A DNA stretch of 64,000 nucleotides, from positions 1 through 64,000 of the forward strand of contig NZ_JANUQM010000010.1 in assembly GCF_030386795.1 (NCBI RefSeq), given 5' to 3'. Both the position numbers and the translations under genes were made by a program. This stretch comes from Streptomyces sp. S.PNR 29 (GTDB lineage: Bacteria > Actinomycetota > Actinomycetes > Streptomycetales > Streptomycetaceae). The notes under the pieces are model-generated. The model saw only the letters and a list, made by a program, of their open reading frames with translations. It was not told the DNA's origin and ran no database searches. Below, piece after piece: positions 56,655-63,448 of the stretch (position 1 is its first letter; every line of letters starts with the position of its first letter).

Positions 56655-57293
56655 TCAACGTCCTTTCCTCTGTTTCCGCAGGGCTGCCTTCTTCCGCCGG
56701 GCCGTGCGGACGCAGCGCAGCAGCTCCTCGCCGTACGGCAGCAGCACGCAGGCGCCGATCGCCGCGCCGATGCCCGCGAGGTAGCCGGGCGACAGCGGCC
56801 GCCGCCGCGGCACCAGGCGCCACGCGTCGGGGTCGCCGCGTCCGCCGCGCAGCAGCGACTTCACCTGGTCGGCGTGGAGGCACATCAGGGAAGCCAGCGC
56901 GCCGAACGGCAGCGACTCCAGGAAGCTGTGGATGTGCTGCTCGACCGGCTTGACCTCGCGGTCGCTGTCCACGGCCGTGCGTACGTCCCACAGCGCCGTC
57001 GCCTCGTGCACCGCGGCACCGCCCAGCTGCACGGTCAGCAGCAGGGGGTTGACCTCGTAGCGCAGGGTCAGGGCGATGGGGATGCCGACCTCGGCCATCA
57101 TCAGCGAGTGGATCAACGACTCCTTGGTGCCGGCCGTGTCCTCGATCCGGGTGCGCCGGTGCATCACCCAGTCGGCGACACCGGGGACGAACCAGCTGGG
57201 CAGCAGCCCGTACAGCAGGTAGCGGGTGGTGACCTCGCCGACGTCCACGGTGGCGCCGGTGGCGTTGATCTCGGTCGCCTGGTCCTGCCTCAT
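56655..57293 (-). CDS. Conserved multi-pass membrane protein of unknown function
   Basis: 212 residues with about four hydrophobic segments: YLLYGLLPSWFVPGVADWVM, MAEVGIPIALTLRYEVNPLLLTV, a short one at FGALASLMCLH, and YLAGIGAAIGACVLLPYG. Conserved polar residues (DWVMHRRTRIEDTAGTKESLIHSL and HIHSFLESLPF) between segments hint at a metal or lipid site, but I recognise no named family. The ATG overlaps the CBS-protein stop by 4 bases, so the two are coupled. Confidence 0.75.
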   Translation of the reverse strand: MRQDQATEINATGATVDVGEVTTRYLLYGLLPSWFVPGVADWVMHRRTRIEDTAGTKESLIHSLMMAEVGIPIALTLRYEVNPLLLTVQLGGAAVHEATALWDVRTAVDSDREVKPVEQHIHSFLESLPFGALASLMCLHADQVKSLLRGGRGDPDAWRLVPRRRPLSPGYLAGIGAAIGACVLLPYGEELLRCVRTARRKKAALRKQRKGR

Positions 57294-57721
57294 GCGCCGC
57301 TCCGGGTGTCCGGCTCGGCACGGCTGATGTCGGCGAGCGCCGACGCGGGATCCTGCGCCTCGGCCAGGTCGCCCAGGGTGACGATCCCGACCGGCAGCCC
57401 GTTCTCCACCACCGGCAGCCGCCGTACGGCGTGCTCGCGCATCAGGGTGACCGCGGCCGACACCGGGTCGTCCGGGGCCACCACCAGCGGGTCCGGGGTG
57501 CAGACCGTACCGGCGCTCACCGTCAACGGGTCGGCACCGTCCGCGACGGCCCGTACGGTGATGTCCCGGTCGGTGAGCACACCGACGACGTCCTGTCCGT
57601 CGGCCACCACCACGTCGCCGATGTTCTGCGCGCGCATCAGCTGCGCCGCCTCGACGAGCGAGGCGTCCGGGCGGACGGCGACCACACCCGGTGTCATGAC
57701 GTCCTTGACGAACTCGGCCAT
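57290..57721 (-). CDS. Two-CBS-domain protein (Hrp1-like)
   Basis: 143 residues, exactly two CBS motifs: VKDVMTPGVVAVRPDASLVEAAQLMR...VGVLTDRDITVRAVADG, then VCTPDPLVVAPDDPVSAAVTLMREHAVRRLPVVENGLPVGIVTLGDLA. Pairs of CBS motifs bind adenine nucleotides. Length and sequence style match hypoxic response protein 1 (Rv2626c), a dormancy-regulon protein. ATG 57721 is preceded by GGAAGGG; GTG 57724 is also possible. First gene of a three-gene operon with the membrane protein and DJ-1 genes. Confidence 0.88.
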   Translation of the reverse strand: MAEFVKDVMTPGVVAVRPDASLVEAAQLMRAQNIGDVVVADGQDVVGVLTDRDITVRAVADGADPLTVSAGTVCTPDPLVVAPDDPVSAAVTLMREHAVRRLPVVENGLPVGIVTLGDLAEAQDPASALADISRAEPDTRSGA

Positions 57722-57826
57722 CACTGTGGGCCCTTCCTGACGTGGCCGGGCCCTGGGGTGCCGTGGCCGGCGCGACGCCGCCCGCAGTACCCCCGGCCCG
57801 GATGCCTGTGCGTTGCCCGGGCCGGT

Positions 57827-58204
57827 TTACCCCGCCTCCGTCAGGGCCTCGGCCAACTCCTGCACGGTGCCGTAGCGCGCCGAGTGCGGCAGCCGCTCGA
57901 CCTGCTCGACGAGGGCGTCGGGCGCGTTCCCGCGGCGCAGTGCGCGGGTGAGCTCACGCGGGCTCGCGGGGAACGTGCCGCGGGTCAGGATCCGGGCCAG
58001 CTCGAACCGGACCGTCTCCAGGGACGTAGGTCCACGGCTCGGTGTCACCGGTCCGTACGCGACCTCGGGGTCGTCCTCGGCGGTCGGTTCCGGGTCGTGC
58101 CACTCCTCGCTGCGGGTGGGGTGCCCGGACCTGAGCAGACCCTGCAGTTCGTGCTTCATCTCGTCGTCGCGGTGGACGCTCAGCCGGTCACTGCCTCGCT
58201 GCAT
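57827..58204 (-). CDS. DUF2795 domain protein
   Basis: 125 residues. N-terminal half is charged and disordered (DDEMKHELQGLLRSGHPTRSEEWHDPEP); the C-terminal half is the DUF2795 helical domain (SLETVRFELARILTRGTFPASPRELTRAL and LPHSARYGTVQELAEALTEAG). Function unknown; the family is often found with stress genes in actinobacteria. ATG 58204 has GGAGGGAG about 5 bases upstream. It has a consensus sigma-B-type promoter. Confidence 0.8.
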   Translation of the reverse strand: MQRGSDRLSVHRDDEMKHELQGLLRSGHPTRSEEWHDPEPTAEDDPEVAYGPVTPSRGPTSLETVRFELARILTRGTFPASPRELTRALRRGNAPDALVEQVERLPHSARYGTVQELAEALTEAG

Positions 58205-58237
58205 GTCTCCCTCCAGATCCTGTGGGGTGGGCACCGC

Positions 58238-58262
58238 GTACCCGAACACCGGAGGCCGACAC
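58238..58262 (-). promoter_or_regulatory. Sigma-B-type promoter of the DUF2795 gene
   Basis: Minus strand GTGT, 15 bases, GGGTAC, with the -10 34 bases before the start codon. Matches the Streptomyces sigma-B consensus in both boxes and spacing. Confidence 0.65.
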
Positions 58263-58405
58263 GGATTCACCGAGGCAGGACCGGCCGGATTGCGCCGAAT
58301 CCACCGTCCGGGTGAGGAGTCGTATACGGGTGTTTGGACGGGGCCGCCCCTGGAGACCCGGCTCGCACCCCCCACGCCCAACCCTGCTGAAGGGAAGGAC
58401 GGACC

Positions 58406-58582
58406 ATGGTGGTGCTCGCTGTGATCATCCCGGTCCTCATGCTCGGCGTGGTGCTGGCACTGGGCCGTTACGAGGAACTGCTGCTGCCGGACCAGCGCGG
58501 ACCCGACAGGCTGGAACCGTCCGCCGCCCGGTCTAGTGCTTCTTCTCCCGCCCCGGCAGGAACTCCTGCACCTTCGCCTTGA
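58406..58582 (+). CDS. Small single-span membrane protein
   Basis: 58 residues. AGGAC lies 6 bases before the ATG. One membrane segment (VVLAVIIPVLMLGVVLALG) is followed by RYEELLLPDQRGPDRLEP and a Ser/Pro/Ala-rich tail. No known family. Its last 17 codons overlap the convergent PoxB-type gene by 50 bases, so the tail is read antisense to that gene's 3' end. Divergent from the DUF2795 gene. Confidence 0.6.
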   Translation: MVVLAVIIPVLMLGVVLALGRYEELLLPDQRGPDRLEPSAARSSASSPAPAGTPAPSP

Positions 58583-60329
58583 AGCCCTGCTTGATCATGG
58601 ACTCCCGGTCCGCGTCGCCCTTCAGGATCGAAGCGGCCGTGGCCTCCATCTGGTCCCAGGTGGCGTGCGGCGGGATCGGCGGCACGGCGGGGTCGGTGAG
58701 GAACTCGATCACCGCGGGGCCGTCCGCCTCCAGACCGGCGCGCCAGCCCGCCTCGACGTCCTCCGGCTTCTCCACCCGGATCCCGGTCAGCCCGAGCGAG
58801 CGGGCGAACGCCGCGTACTGCACGTCCGGCAGCTGCTGCGAGGGCAGGAACGACGGGGCCCCCTCCATGGCCCGCATCTCCCACGTGACCTGGTTCAGAT
58901 CGTGGTTGTTCCAGACGGCGACGACCAGGCGCGGGTCCTCCCACAGCTCGCGGTACTTCGCCGCCGTGATCATCTCCGCCAGCCCGTTCATCTGCATCGC
59001 GCCGTCCCCGACCAGCGCGACCACCGGACGGTCCGGGTGAGCGAACTTCGCGCCGATCGCGTACGGCACCCCGCAGCCCATCGTCGCGAGCGTGCCGGAC
59101 AGCGAGCCGCGCATGCCGGGCCGCATGGTCAGATGCCGCGCGTACCAGTTCGCCGTCGAGCCCGAGTCGGAGGTGACGATCGCGTCCGCCGGCAGCATCG
59201 GGTCCAGGGCGCGGGCCACGTACTCCGGGTTGATCGGGTCGGCCGACAGCTCCGCGCGCCGCTCCATGACACCCTGCCAGCGGGCCACGTTGGCACACAC
59301 CGTGTCGTACCACTCGCGCCCACGGCCCTCGTTGATCAACGGGATCAGCCGTTCCAGGGTGGCCTTCGCGTCCCCGACGAGATTCACCTCGTACGGGTAG
59401 CGCATCCCGACCATGTGCGGATCGATGTCGATCTGCACGCCCCGCGCCTTGCCGAACTCCGGCATGAACTGCGTGTACGGGAACGAGGAGCCGATGGTCA
59501 GCAGGGTGTCGCAGTCCCGCATCAACTCGTACGACGGACGCGTGCCGAGCAGCCCGATCGAGCCGGTGACGTACGGGAGCTCGTCGCTCAGCACGTCCTT
59601 GCCGAGCAGCGCCTTGGCCACGCCCGCGCCCAGCAGTTCGGCGATCCGCTCCACCTCGGCCCGCGCACCGGCCGCGCCCTGACCGACCAGGATCGCCACC
59701 TTGTCACCGGAGTTGAGGATCTCCGCCGCCTGCTGGATGGACTCCTCGGAGGGGATCGCCGTCCAGGAGCTGCGGCCCAGGCTGGAGGGCACCATCTTGA
59801 ACTCGTGCGTGGGCGGCGAGTAGTCCAGCTCCTGCACGTCGCCGGGGATGATGATCGCCGTGGGACAGCGGCGCGCGTACGCGGTGCGGATCGCCCGGTC
59901 CAGCACGTTGGGCAGCTGCTCGGGGACCGTCACCGTCTCCACGAACTCGGAGGCGACGTCCTTGTACAGGGTGTGCAGGTCCACCTCCTGCTGGTAGGAG
60001 CCGCCCATCGCGGTCCGGTGGGTCTGCCCGACGATCGCCAGCACCGGAACGTGGTCGAGCTTGGCGTCGTACAGTCCGTTGAGCAGGTGGATCGCCCCCG
60101 GCCCCGAGGTGGCCGTGCACACGCCGAGACGGCCGCTGAACTTGGCGTAACCGACCGCCTGGAACGCGGACATCTCCTCGTGCCGGGACTGCACGAACCG
60201 TGGCTGGTTGCCGGCCCGGCCCCAGGCGGCGAGCAGGCCGTTGATGCCGTCGCCGGGGTAGCCGAAGACATGGTCGACACCCCATTCGCGCAGCCGCTGC
60301 AGGACGTGGTCGGAGACCTTGGTGCTCAT
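58533..60329 (-). CDS. Thiamine-diphosphate enzyme, PoxB/pyruvate oxidase type
   Basis: 598 residues. Three-domain ThDP fold of the POX/AHAS family: VFGYPGDGINGLLAAWG and RHEEMSAFQAVGYAKFSGR (activating Glu), central FAD-type domain starting near 200, and C-terminal ThDP motif GDGAMQMNGLAEMITAAKY...NNHDLN. PYALGAKF-like GCGVPYAIGAKFA precedes it. Probable pyruvate:quinone oxidoreductase (acetate + CO2, electrons to quinone) at the membrane; the C-terminus (MIKQGFKAKVQEFLPG) would be the lipid-activated tail. An acetolactate synthase role is less likely because no regulatory subunit follows. ATG 60329. A sigma-B-like promoter lies upstream. Confidence 0.88.
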   Translation of the reverse strand: MSTKVSDHVLQRLREWGVDHVFGYPGDGINGLLAAWGRAGNQPRFVQSRHEEMSAFQAVGYAKFSGRLGVCTATSGPGAIHLLNGLYDAKLDHVPVLAIVGQTHRTAMGGSYQQEVDLHTLYKDVASEFVETVTVPEQLPNVLDRAIRTAYARRCPTAIIIPGDVQELDYSPPTHEFKMVPSSLGRSSWTAIPSEESIQQAAEILNSGDKVAILVGQGAAGARAEVERIAELLGAGVAKALLGKDVLSDELPYVTGSIGLLGTRPSYELMRDCDTLLTIGSSFPYTQFMPEFGKARGVQIDIDPHMVGMRYPYEVNLVGDAKATLERLIPLINEGRGREWYDTVCANVARWQGVMERRAELSADPINPEYVARALDPMLPADAIVTSDSGSTANWYARHLTMRPGMRGSLSGTLATMGCGVPYAIGAKFAHPDRPVVALVGDGAMQMNGLAEMITAAKYRELWEDPRLVVAVWNNHDLNQVTWEMRAMEGAPSFLPSQQLPDVQYAAFARSLGLTGIRVEKPEDVEAGWRAGLEADGPAVIEFLTDPAVPPIPPHATWDQMEATAASILKGDADRESMIKQGFKAKVQEFLPGREKKH

Positions 60330-60374
60330 GTACGGACCTCCCGGACGTTCGGGGACTTGACGCAGCCGTACGAG

Positions 60375-60398
60375 TCACCCTGCGGAGGGCCGGAAAAC
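60375..60398 (-). promoter_or_regulatory. Sigma-B-like promoter of the PoxB-type gene
   Basis: Minus strand GTTT, 14 bases, GGGTGA: the -35 and spacing fit the sigma-B class, while the -10 deviates from GGGTAC/T at its last two bases. The -10 is 46 bases before the start codon, the same distance as at the F420-dependent oxidoreductase gene. Confidence 0.45.
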
Positions 60399-60454
60399 AT
60401 GTGCCGTGTTTGCCGCGCGGGGTCGGGGGCAGGCGGAGTCTCAGTGCTTCGGAC

Positions 60455-60533
60455 AGGAGGCACGTCCGTGGGAGCGGCGCTGCGCCGCCACGGGTGCGTC
60501 CGTCCGGATTTCTCGGACGCGCTCCCACGGTGA
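60455..60533 (+). ncRNA. Compact three-stem element with a 21-codon ORF, upstream of the sigma gene
   Basis: Within the 358-base gap between the PoxB-type gene and the sigma gene, three inverted repeats nest in 65 bases. The outer one is CCGTGGGA/TCCCACGG (extendable to 11 bp), with inner stems GCGGCG-CTG-CGCCGC and GCGTCCG/CGGACGC, together a possible three-way junction. A perfect AGGAGG (60455-60460) precedes GTG 60468, which opens a 21-codon frame (VGAALRRHGCVRPDFSDALPR) whose stop directly follows the outer stem. It could be a leader with attenuation, a small RNA, or simply a strong hairpin. The rest of the gap shows no gene. Confidence 0.4.
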
Positions 60534-60687
60534 CCGTCCGACCGACGGGCCGTGTCGTCGCATCGGCGCCCGCCCCGCGACACCCGGCGCGCGCGCCTGA
60601 GGGCTCTTCGAGCAGGAGGTGTCCCGGCCGCGTCGCCGAACAGGCGTGACGACAGGGCCCCGCACTCCAAGGGAGTTGCGACGCACC

Positions 60688-61482
60688 ATGCCGACTCAAG
60701 TCAGCGCGAGGCACCACCCCCACGACGACGCCCCCGACACCGCGGAGGCCTTCCGCACGCTTGTCACGCTGCCGCAGGGCCCGCAGCGGGACACGCTCCG
60801 CGACGAGATCGTCGAGGCCTGGCTGCCCATGGCCGAGCGGCTCGCGGGACGCTTCCGCAGCCGCGGCGAGAGCTACGAGGACCTGCGCCAGGTCGCGGCC
60901 CTCGGCCTGGTCAAGGCCGTCGACCGGTACGACCCCGAGCGCGGCAACGCCTTCGAGAGTTACGCCGTACCGACCATCACCGGCGAGATCAAGCGCCACT
61001 TCCGCGACCACATGTGGACCCTGCACGTGCCGCGCCGGGTGCAGGACCTGCGCAACCGTGTCCGCTTCGCCTGCCAGGACCTGTCGCAGACGATCTCGGG
61101 CCGCCGCCCCACGGTCGCCGAGATCGCCCAGCACGCCAACATGAGCGAGGAGGACGTCCAGGTGGGTCTGGAGGCCCTGGAGAGCTTCACCGCGCTCTCC
61201 CTGGACGCCGAGCTGCCCGGCAGCGAGGACGGCTACTCGCTCAGCGACGCCCTCGGCGCGCCCGACCCGGCCCTCGACACGGTCGTCGACCGCGAGGCGG
61301 TCAAGGAACGCCTGGCCGCGCTGCCGGAGCGCGAACGCGCCATCCTCTATATGCGGTTCTTCGGTGACATGACCCAGAGCCGCATCGCCGAACAGCTCGG
61401 CATCTCCCAGATGCATGTCTCCCGCCTGATCAGCCGGTGCTGCAGCCGGGTGCGGGAGCAGGTGATGCGGGAAGTGGCCTGA
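60688..61482 (+). CDS. RNA polymerase sigma factor, SigB/SigF family
   Basis: 264 residues. All regions of a group 3 (SigB/F/G-type) sigma factor are there: region 2 with YEDLRQVAALGLVKAVDRYDPERGNAFESYAVPTITGEIKRHFRDH, region 3 with QDLSQTISGRRPTVAEIAQHANMSEEDV, and region 4 helix-turn-helix TQSRIAEQLGISQMHVSRLISR. This class recognises GNNT-N14-16-GGGTA promoters, several of which precede nearby genes. In Streptomyces such factors govern osmotic/general stress and sporulation and are held by anti-sigma factors; no anti-sigma gene is adjacent. ATG 60688 has AAGGGAG about 12 bases upstream. A strong terminator follows. Confidence 0.93.
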   Translation: MPTQVSARHHPHDDAPDTAEAFRTLVTLPQGPQRDTLRDEIVEAWLPMAERLAGRFRSRGESYEDLRQVAALGLVKAVDRYDPERGNAFESYAVPTITGEIKRHFRDHMWTLHVPRRVQDLRNRVRFACQDLSQTISGRRPTVAEIAQHANMSEEDVQVGLEALESFTALSLDAELPGSEDGYSLSDALGAPDPALDTVVDREAVKERLAALPERERAILYMRFFGDMTQSRIAEQLGISQMHVSRLISRCCSRVREQVMREVA

Positions 61483-61529
61483 GTTGCCTGCGGTGCCGGT
61501 GCCAGTGCCGGCGCCGGTGAGTGAGTGAC

Positions 61530-61568
61530 GGGCCCCGGCCCGGCGCCGGTGGTGCCGGGCCGGGGCCC
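61530..61568 (+). terminator. Strong terminator after the sigma gene
   Basis: GGGCCCCGGCCCGGC and GCCGGGCCGGGGCCC form a perfect 15-bp stem with a 9-base loop, 48 bases beyond the stop codon: the strongest simple hairpin in the window. Confidence 0.9.
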
Positions 61569-61699
61569 TCGTTCACCCGGTCGGTGGCGCCTGTCGCGCG
61601 AATGGTGTCCGGCCGCGCGCGGTGTGGGTGCGGGCGGGCTGTGATGGCTGAGGGGGCGCGAGCGCCGTGCCCCAGCCGCCGCTCGAAGGAGCCCGCCCT

Positions 61700-63292
61700 A
61701 TGCGCCGCACCGCCCGTGCCCTGTCCGTCGCCGTCCTCTCCGGCGCCGCCCTGGGAATCCCCGCCTTGGCCGTCTCCTCGGAGCCGACCGAGTCACGGAA
61801 CCCGCTCGCGCCTGCGGATTCGGCGGTGCCTGTGGCTTCGGCGGTTGCCGGGGGACGTGTGGTGGCCGGGGGCGGCTCGGCTGTCTCCGGGAAGCGGGCG
61901 GTGCCTGCGGAGCGGGCGGTGGGCGGGGATCCGAGTGTGCCTGGGGGACGGGCGGTCGGTGGGGAGCGGAGTGTGCCTGGGGGACGGGCGGTCGGTGGGG
62001 AGCGGAGTGTGTCCGGGGCCCGGGGCCTGTCCGGGGGCCGGGGCTCGGCTGTTTCGGGGGAGCCGGCGGGGAGCGGGGAACGGAGTGTGCCTGAGGGCCG
62101 GAGTGCGCTCGGAGGCCAGAGTGTGTCTGCGGACTTGGCTGTGCCCGCGGGGCAGGTGGGTCCTGCGCAGGTGGCGGTGTCTCGGGGCTCGTCTGTTTCG
62201 GGGGAGCGGGGGGTGGCCGGGGGTCGGCGCGTGTCCGGGGATCGGCGCGTGCCCCCGGGGCAGGTGGGTGCTGCGCAGATGGCGGTGTCTCGGGGCTCGG
62301 CTGTCTCCAGGGACCGGGCGGCGGCCGAGGACCGGAGCGTGTCTGCCGACTCGGCGGTGCCTGAGGACCCGGCCGGCTCCGGGGATCGGGCGGTGCCCCG
62401 GGAGCGGACGGCGCCCGCGGACTCGGCGGTAGCTGCGGAGCCGGCGGCTCCTGTGGAGCCGACTGTGCCCGCTGATCCGGCCGCATCCGGCGATCCCGCC
62501 GCCTCCAGGGACCCCGCGGTGCCCGCGGACCCGGCTGTCTCCGGGGATCCGGCCGTTCCCGCTGACCCTGGCGTTGCTGCTGACCCCGGCGTTCCTGCGG
62601 ACCCGGCGATCCCCGAGGACCCGGCGGCCCCAGACGACCCAGCGGCCCCAGAGGACCCAGCGGCCCCCAACGACCCGGCGACCCCCGAGGACCCGGCAGT
62701 CCCCCGGGAATCGGGCGCTCTGGAAGACCTGGCCGACCCGGGGGACCCGGCCGCCCCCGGGGAATCCACCGCGGAGGTCAGCCCCGGTACCGTTCCGCCC
62801 GGCGGTAGCGTGACCGTCTCGGTTTCCTGTGATCCGACCGGGGGCCCGGCCCCCGAGAGCATCGACGCCACCTCCCAGGCCTTCGAGGAGGGCACCGTCC
62901 CGCTGCGCCGGGTCGAGGGTGGTGACGACAAGGTGTCCGGCCCCGCCTACCGCGGCACGGCCAGGATCGCCCCCGCCGACGATTTCCAGGGTGAACCCGA
63001 CTCCACGTGGACCGTCGACGGCACCTGCCCGGCGGCGCCCGGCGGGGAGGGCAAGCCGTGGAGCGCGACGTTCACGGTGTCCCACGGCGGTGGGGGCAAG
63101 GACGGGTCGTGTCCCGAGCCCGACGGCACGTCCTGCCGCGGCAAGGAGGTCCCGCACGGCGTGCGGGCCGGGACGGGCGGGGCCTTCACCGACTCCGTGC
63201 CCGCCCTGGTCGCCGGCGGGCTGCTGATCGCCGCCGCGCTCGGAGCCGCCGTACACCGGCTGCTTCGGAGGGAGACGGGCGGCCACGGCTGA
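61700..63292 (+). CDS. Secreted, membrane-anchored repeat protein
   Basis: 530 residues. Signal peptide (MRRTARALSVAVLSGAALG, cleavage near AVS-SEP), then about 330 residues of low-complexity repeats. The first part is Gly/Arg/Val/Ser-rich (GGRAVGGERSV), and the second is Pro/Asp/Ala-rich with a five- to six-residue period (VPADPA, PEDPAA). A compact domain follows (about 360-470, VSPGTVPPGGSVTVSVSCDPTGG onward, Ig-like in style), then a C-terminal membrane segment ALVAGGLLIAAALGAAVHRLL and basic RRETGGHG. This is a cell-surface stalk layout without LPxTG. ATG 61700 follows AAGGAG. The repeats are open in several frames, so the middle is the least certain part. Confidence 0.75.
   Translation: MRRTARALSVAVLSGAALGIPALAVSSEPTESRNPLAPADSAVPVASAVAGGRVVAGGGSAVSGKRAVPAERAVGGDPSVPGGRAVGGERSVPGGRAVGGERSVSGARGLSGGRGSAVSGEPAGSGERSVPEGRSALGGQSVSADLAVPAGQVGPAQVAVSRGSSVSGERGVAGGRRVSGDRRVPPGQVGAAQMAVSRGSAVSRDRAAAEDRSVSADSAVPEDPAGSGDRAVPRERTAPADSAVAAEPAAPVEPTVPADPAASGDPAASRDPAVPADPAVSGDPAVPADPGVAADPGVPADPAIPEDPAAPDDPAAPEDPAAPNDPATPEDPAVPRESGALEDLADPGDPAAPGESTAEVSPGTVPPGGSVTVSVSCDPTGGPAPESIDATSQAFEEGTVPLRRVEGGDDKVSGPAYRGTARIAPADDFQGEPDSTWTVDGTCPAAPGGEGKPWSATFTVSHGGGGKDGSCPEPDGTSCRGKEVPHGVRAGTGGAFTDSVPALVAGGLLIAAALGAAVHRLLRRETGGHG
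61933..62010 (+). repeat. 36-base tandem repeat inside the surface protein gene
   Basis: Two identical 36-base copies (61933-61968 and 61969-62004) are followed by the start of a third, each encoding a 12-residue GGRAVGGERSVP-type unit. Perfect identity indicates recent duplication; 36 is a multiple of three, so the frame is kept. Confidence 0.9.
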
Positions 63293-63448
63293 CCACTCGG
63301 GCGGGCACCCCACCACGAACGCACACCAGTACCCCGGGCCCCCACCCTTACGCAGACCCCCGCTGTGACTCCCGCAACCCCGCCCGGCGCTCATGGCCAG
63401 CCGACCCCGTGGGTACTCAGAGCCGGAGGACACCATACGGAGGTACAC
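63293..63448 (+). promoter_or_regulatory. Upstream region of the aminotransferase gene
   Basis: No gene is seen here. GGGTAC at 63411-63416 is a sigma-B-type -10 sequence 33 bases before the start, but no G-N-N-T element stands at the right distance, so the promoter class is uncertain. GGAGG at 63439-63443 is the ribosome site of the next gene. Confidence 0.3.

Noticed and set aside
57787..57792. GGGTAC on the minus strand before the CBS-protein operon
   Set aside because: The -35-type element is missing at the required distance, although the operon would suit the regulon.
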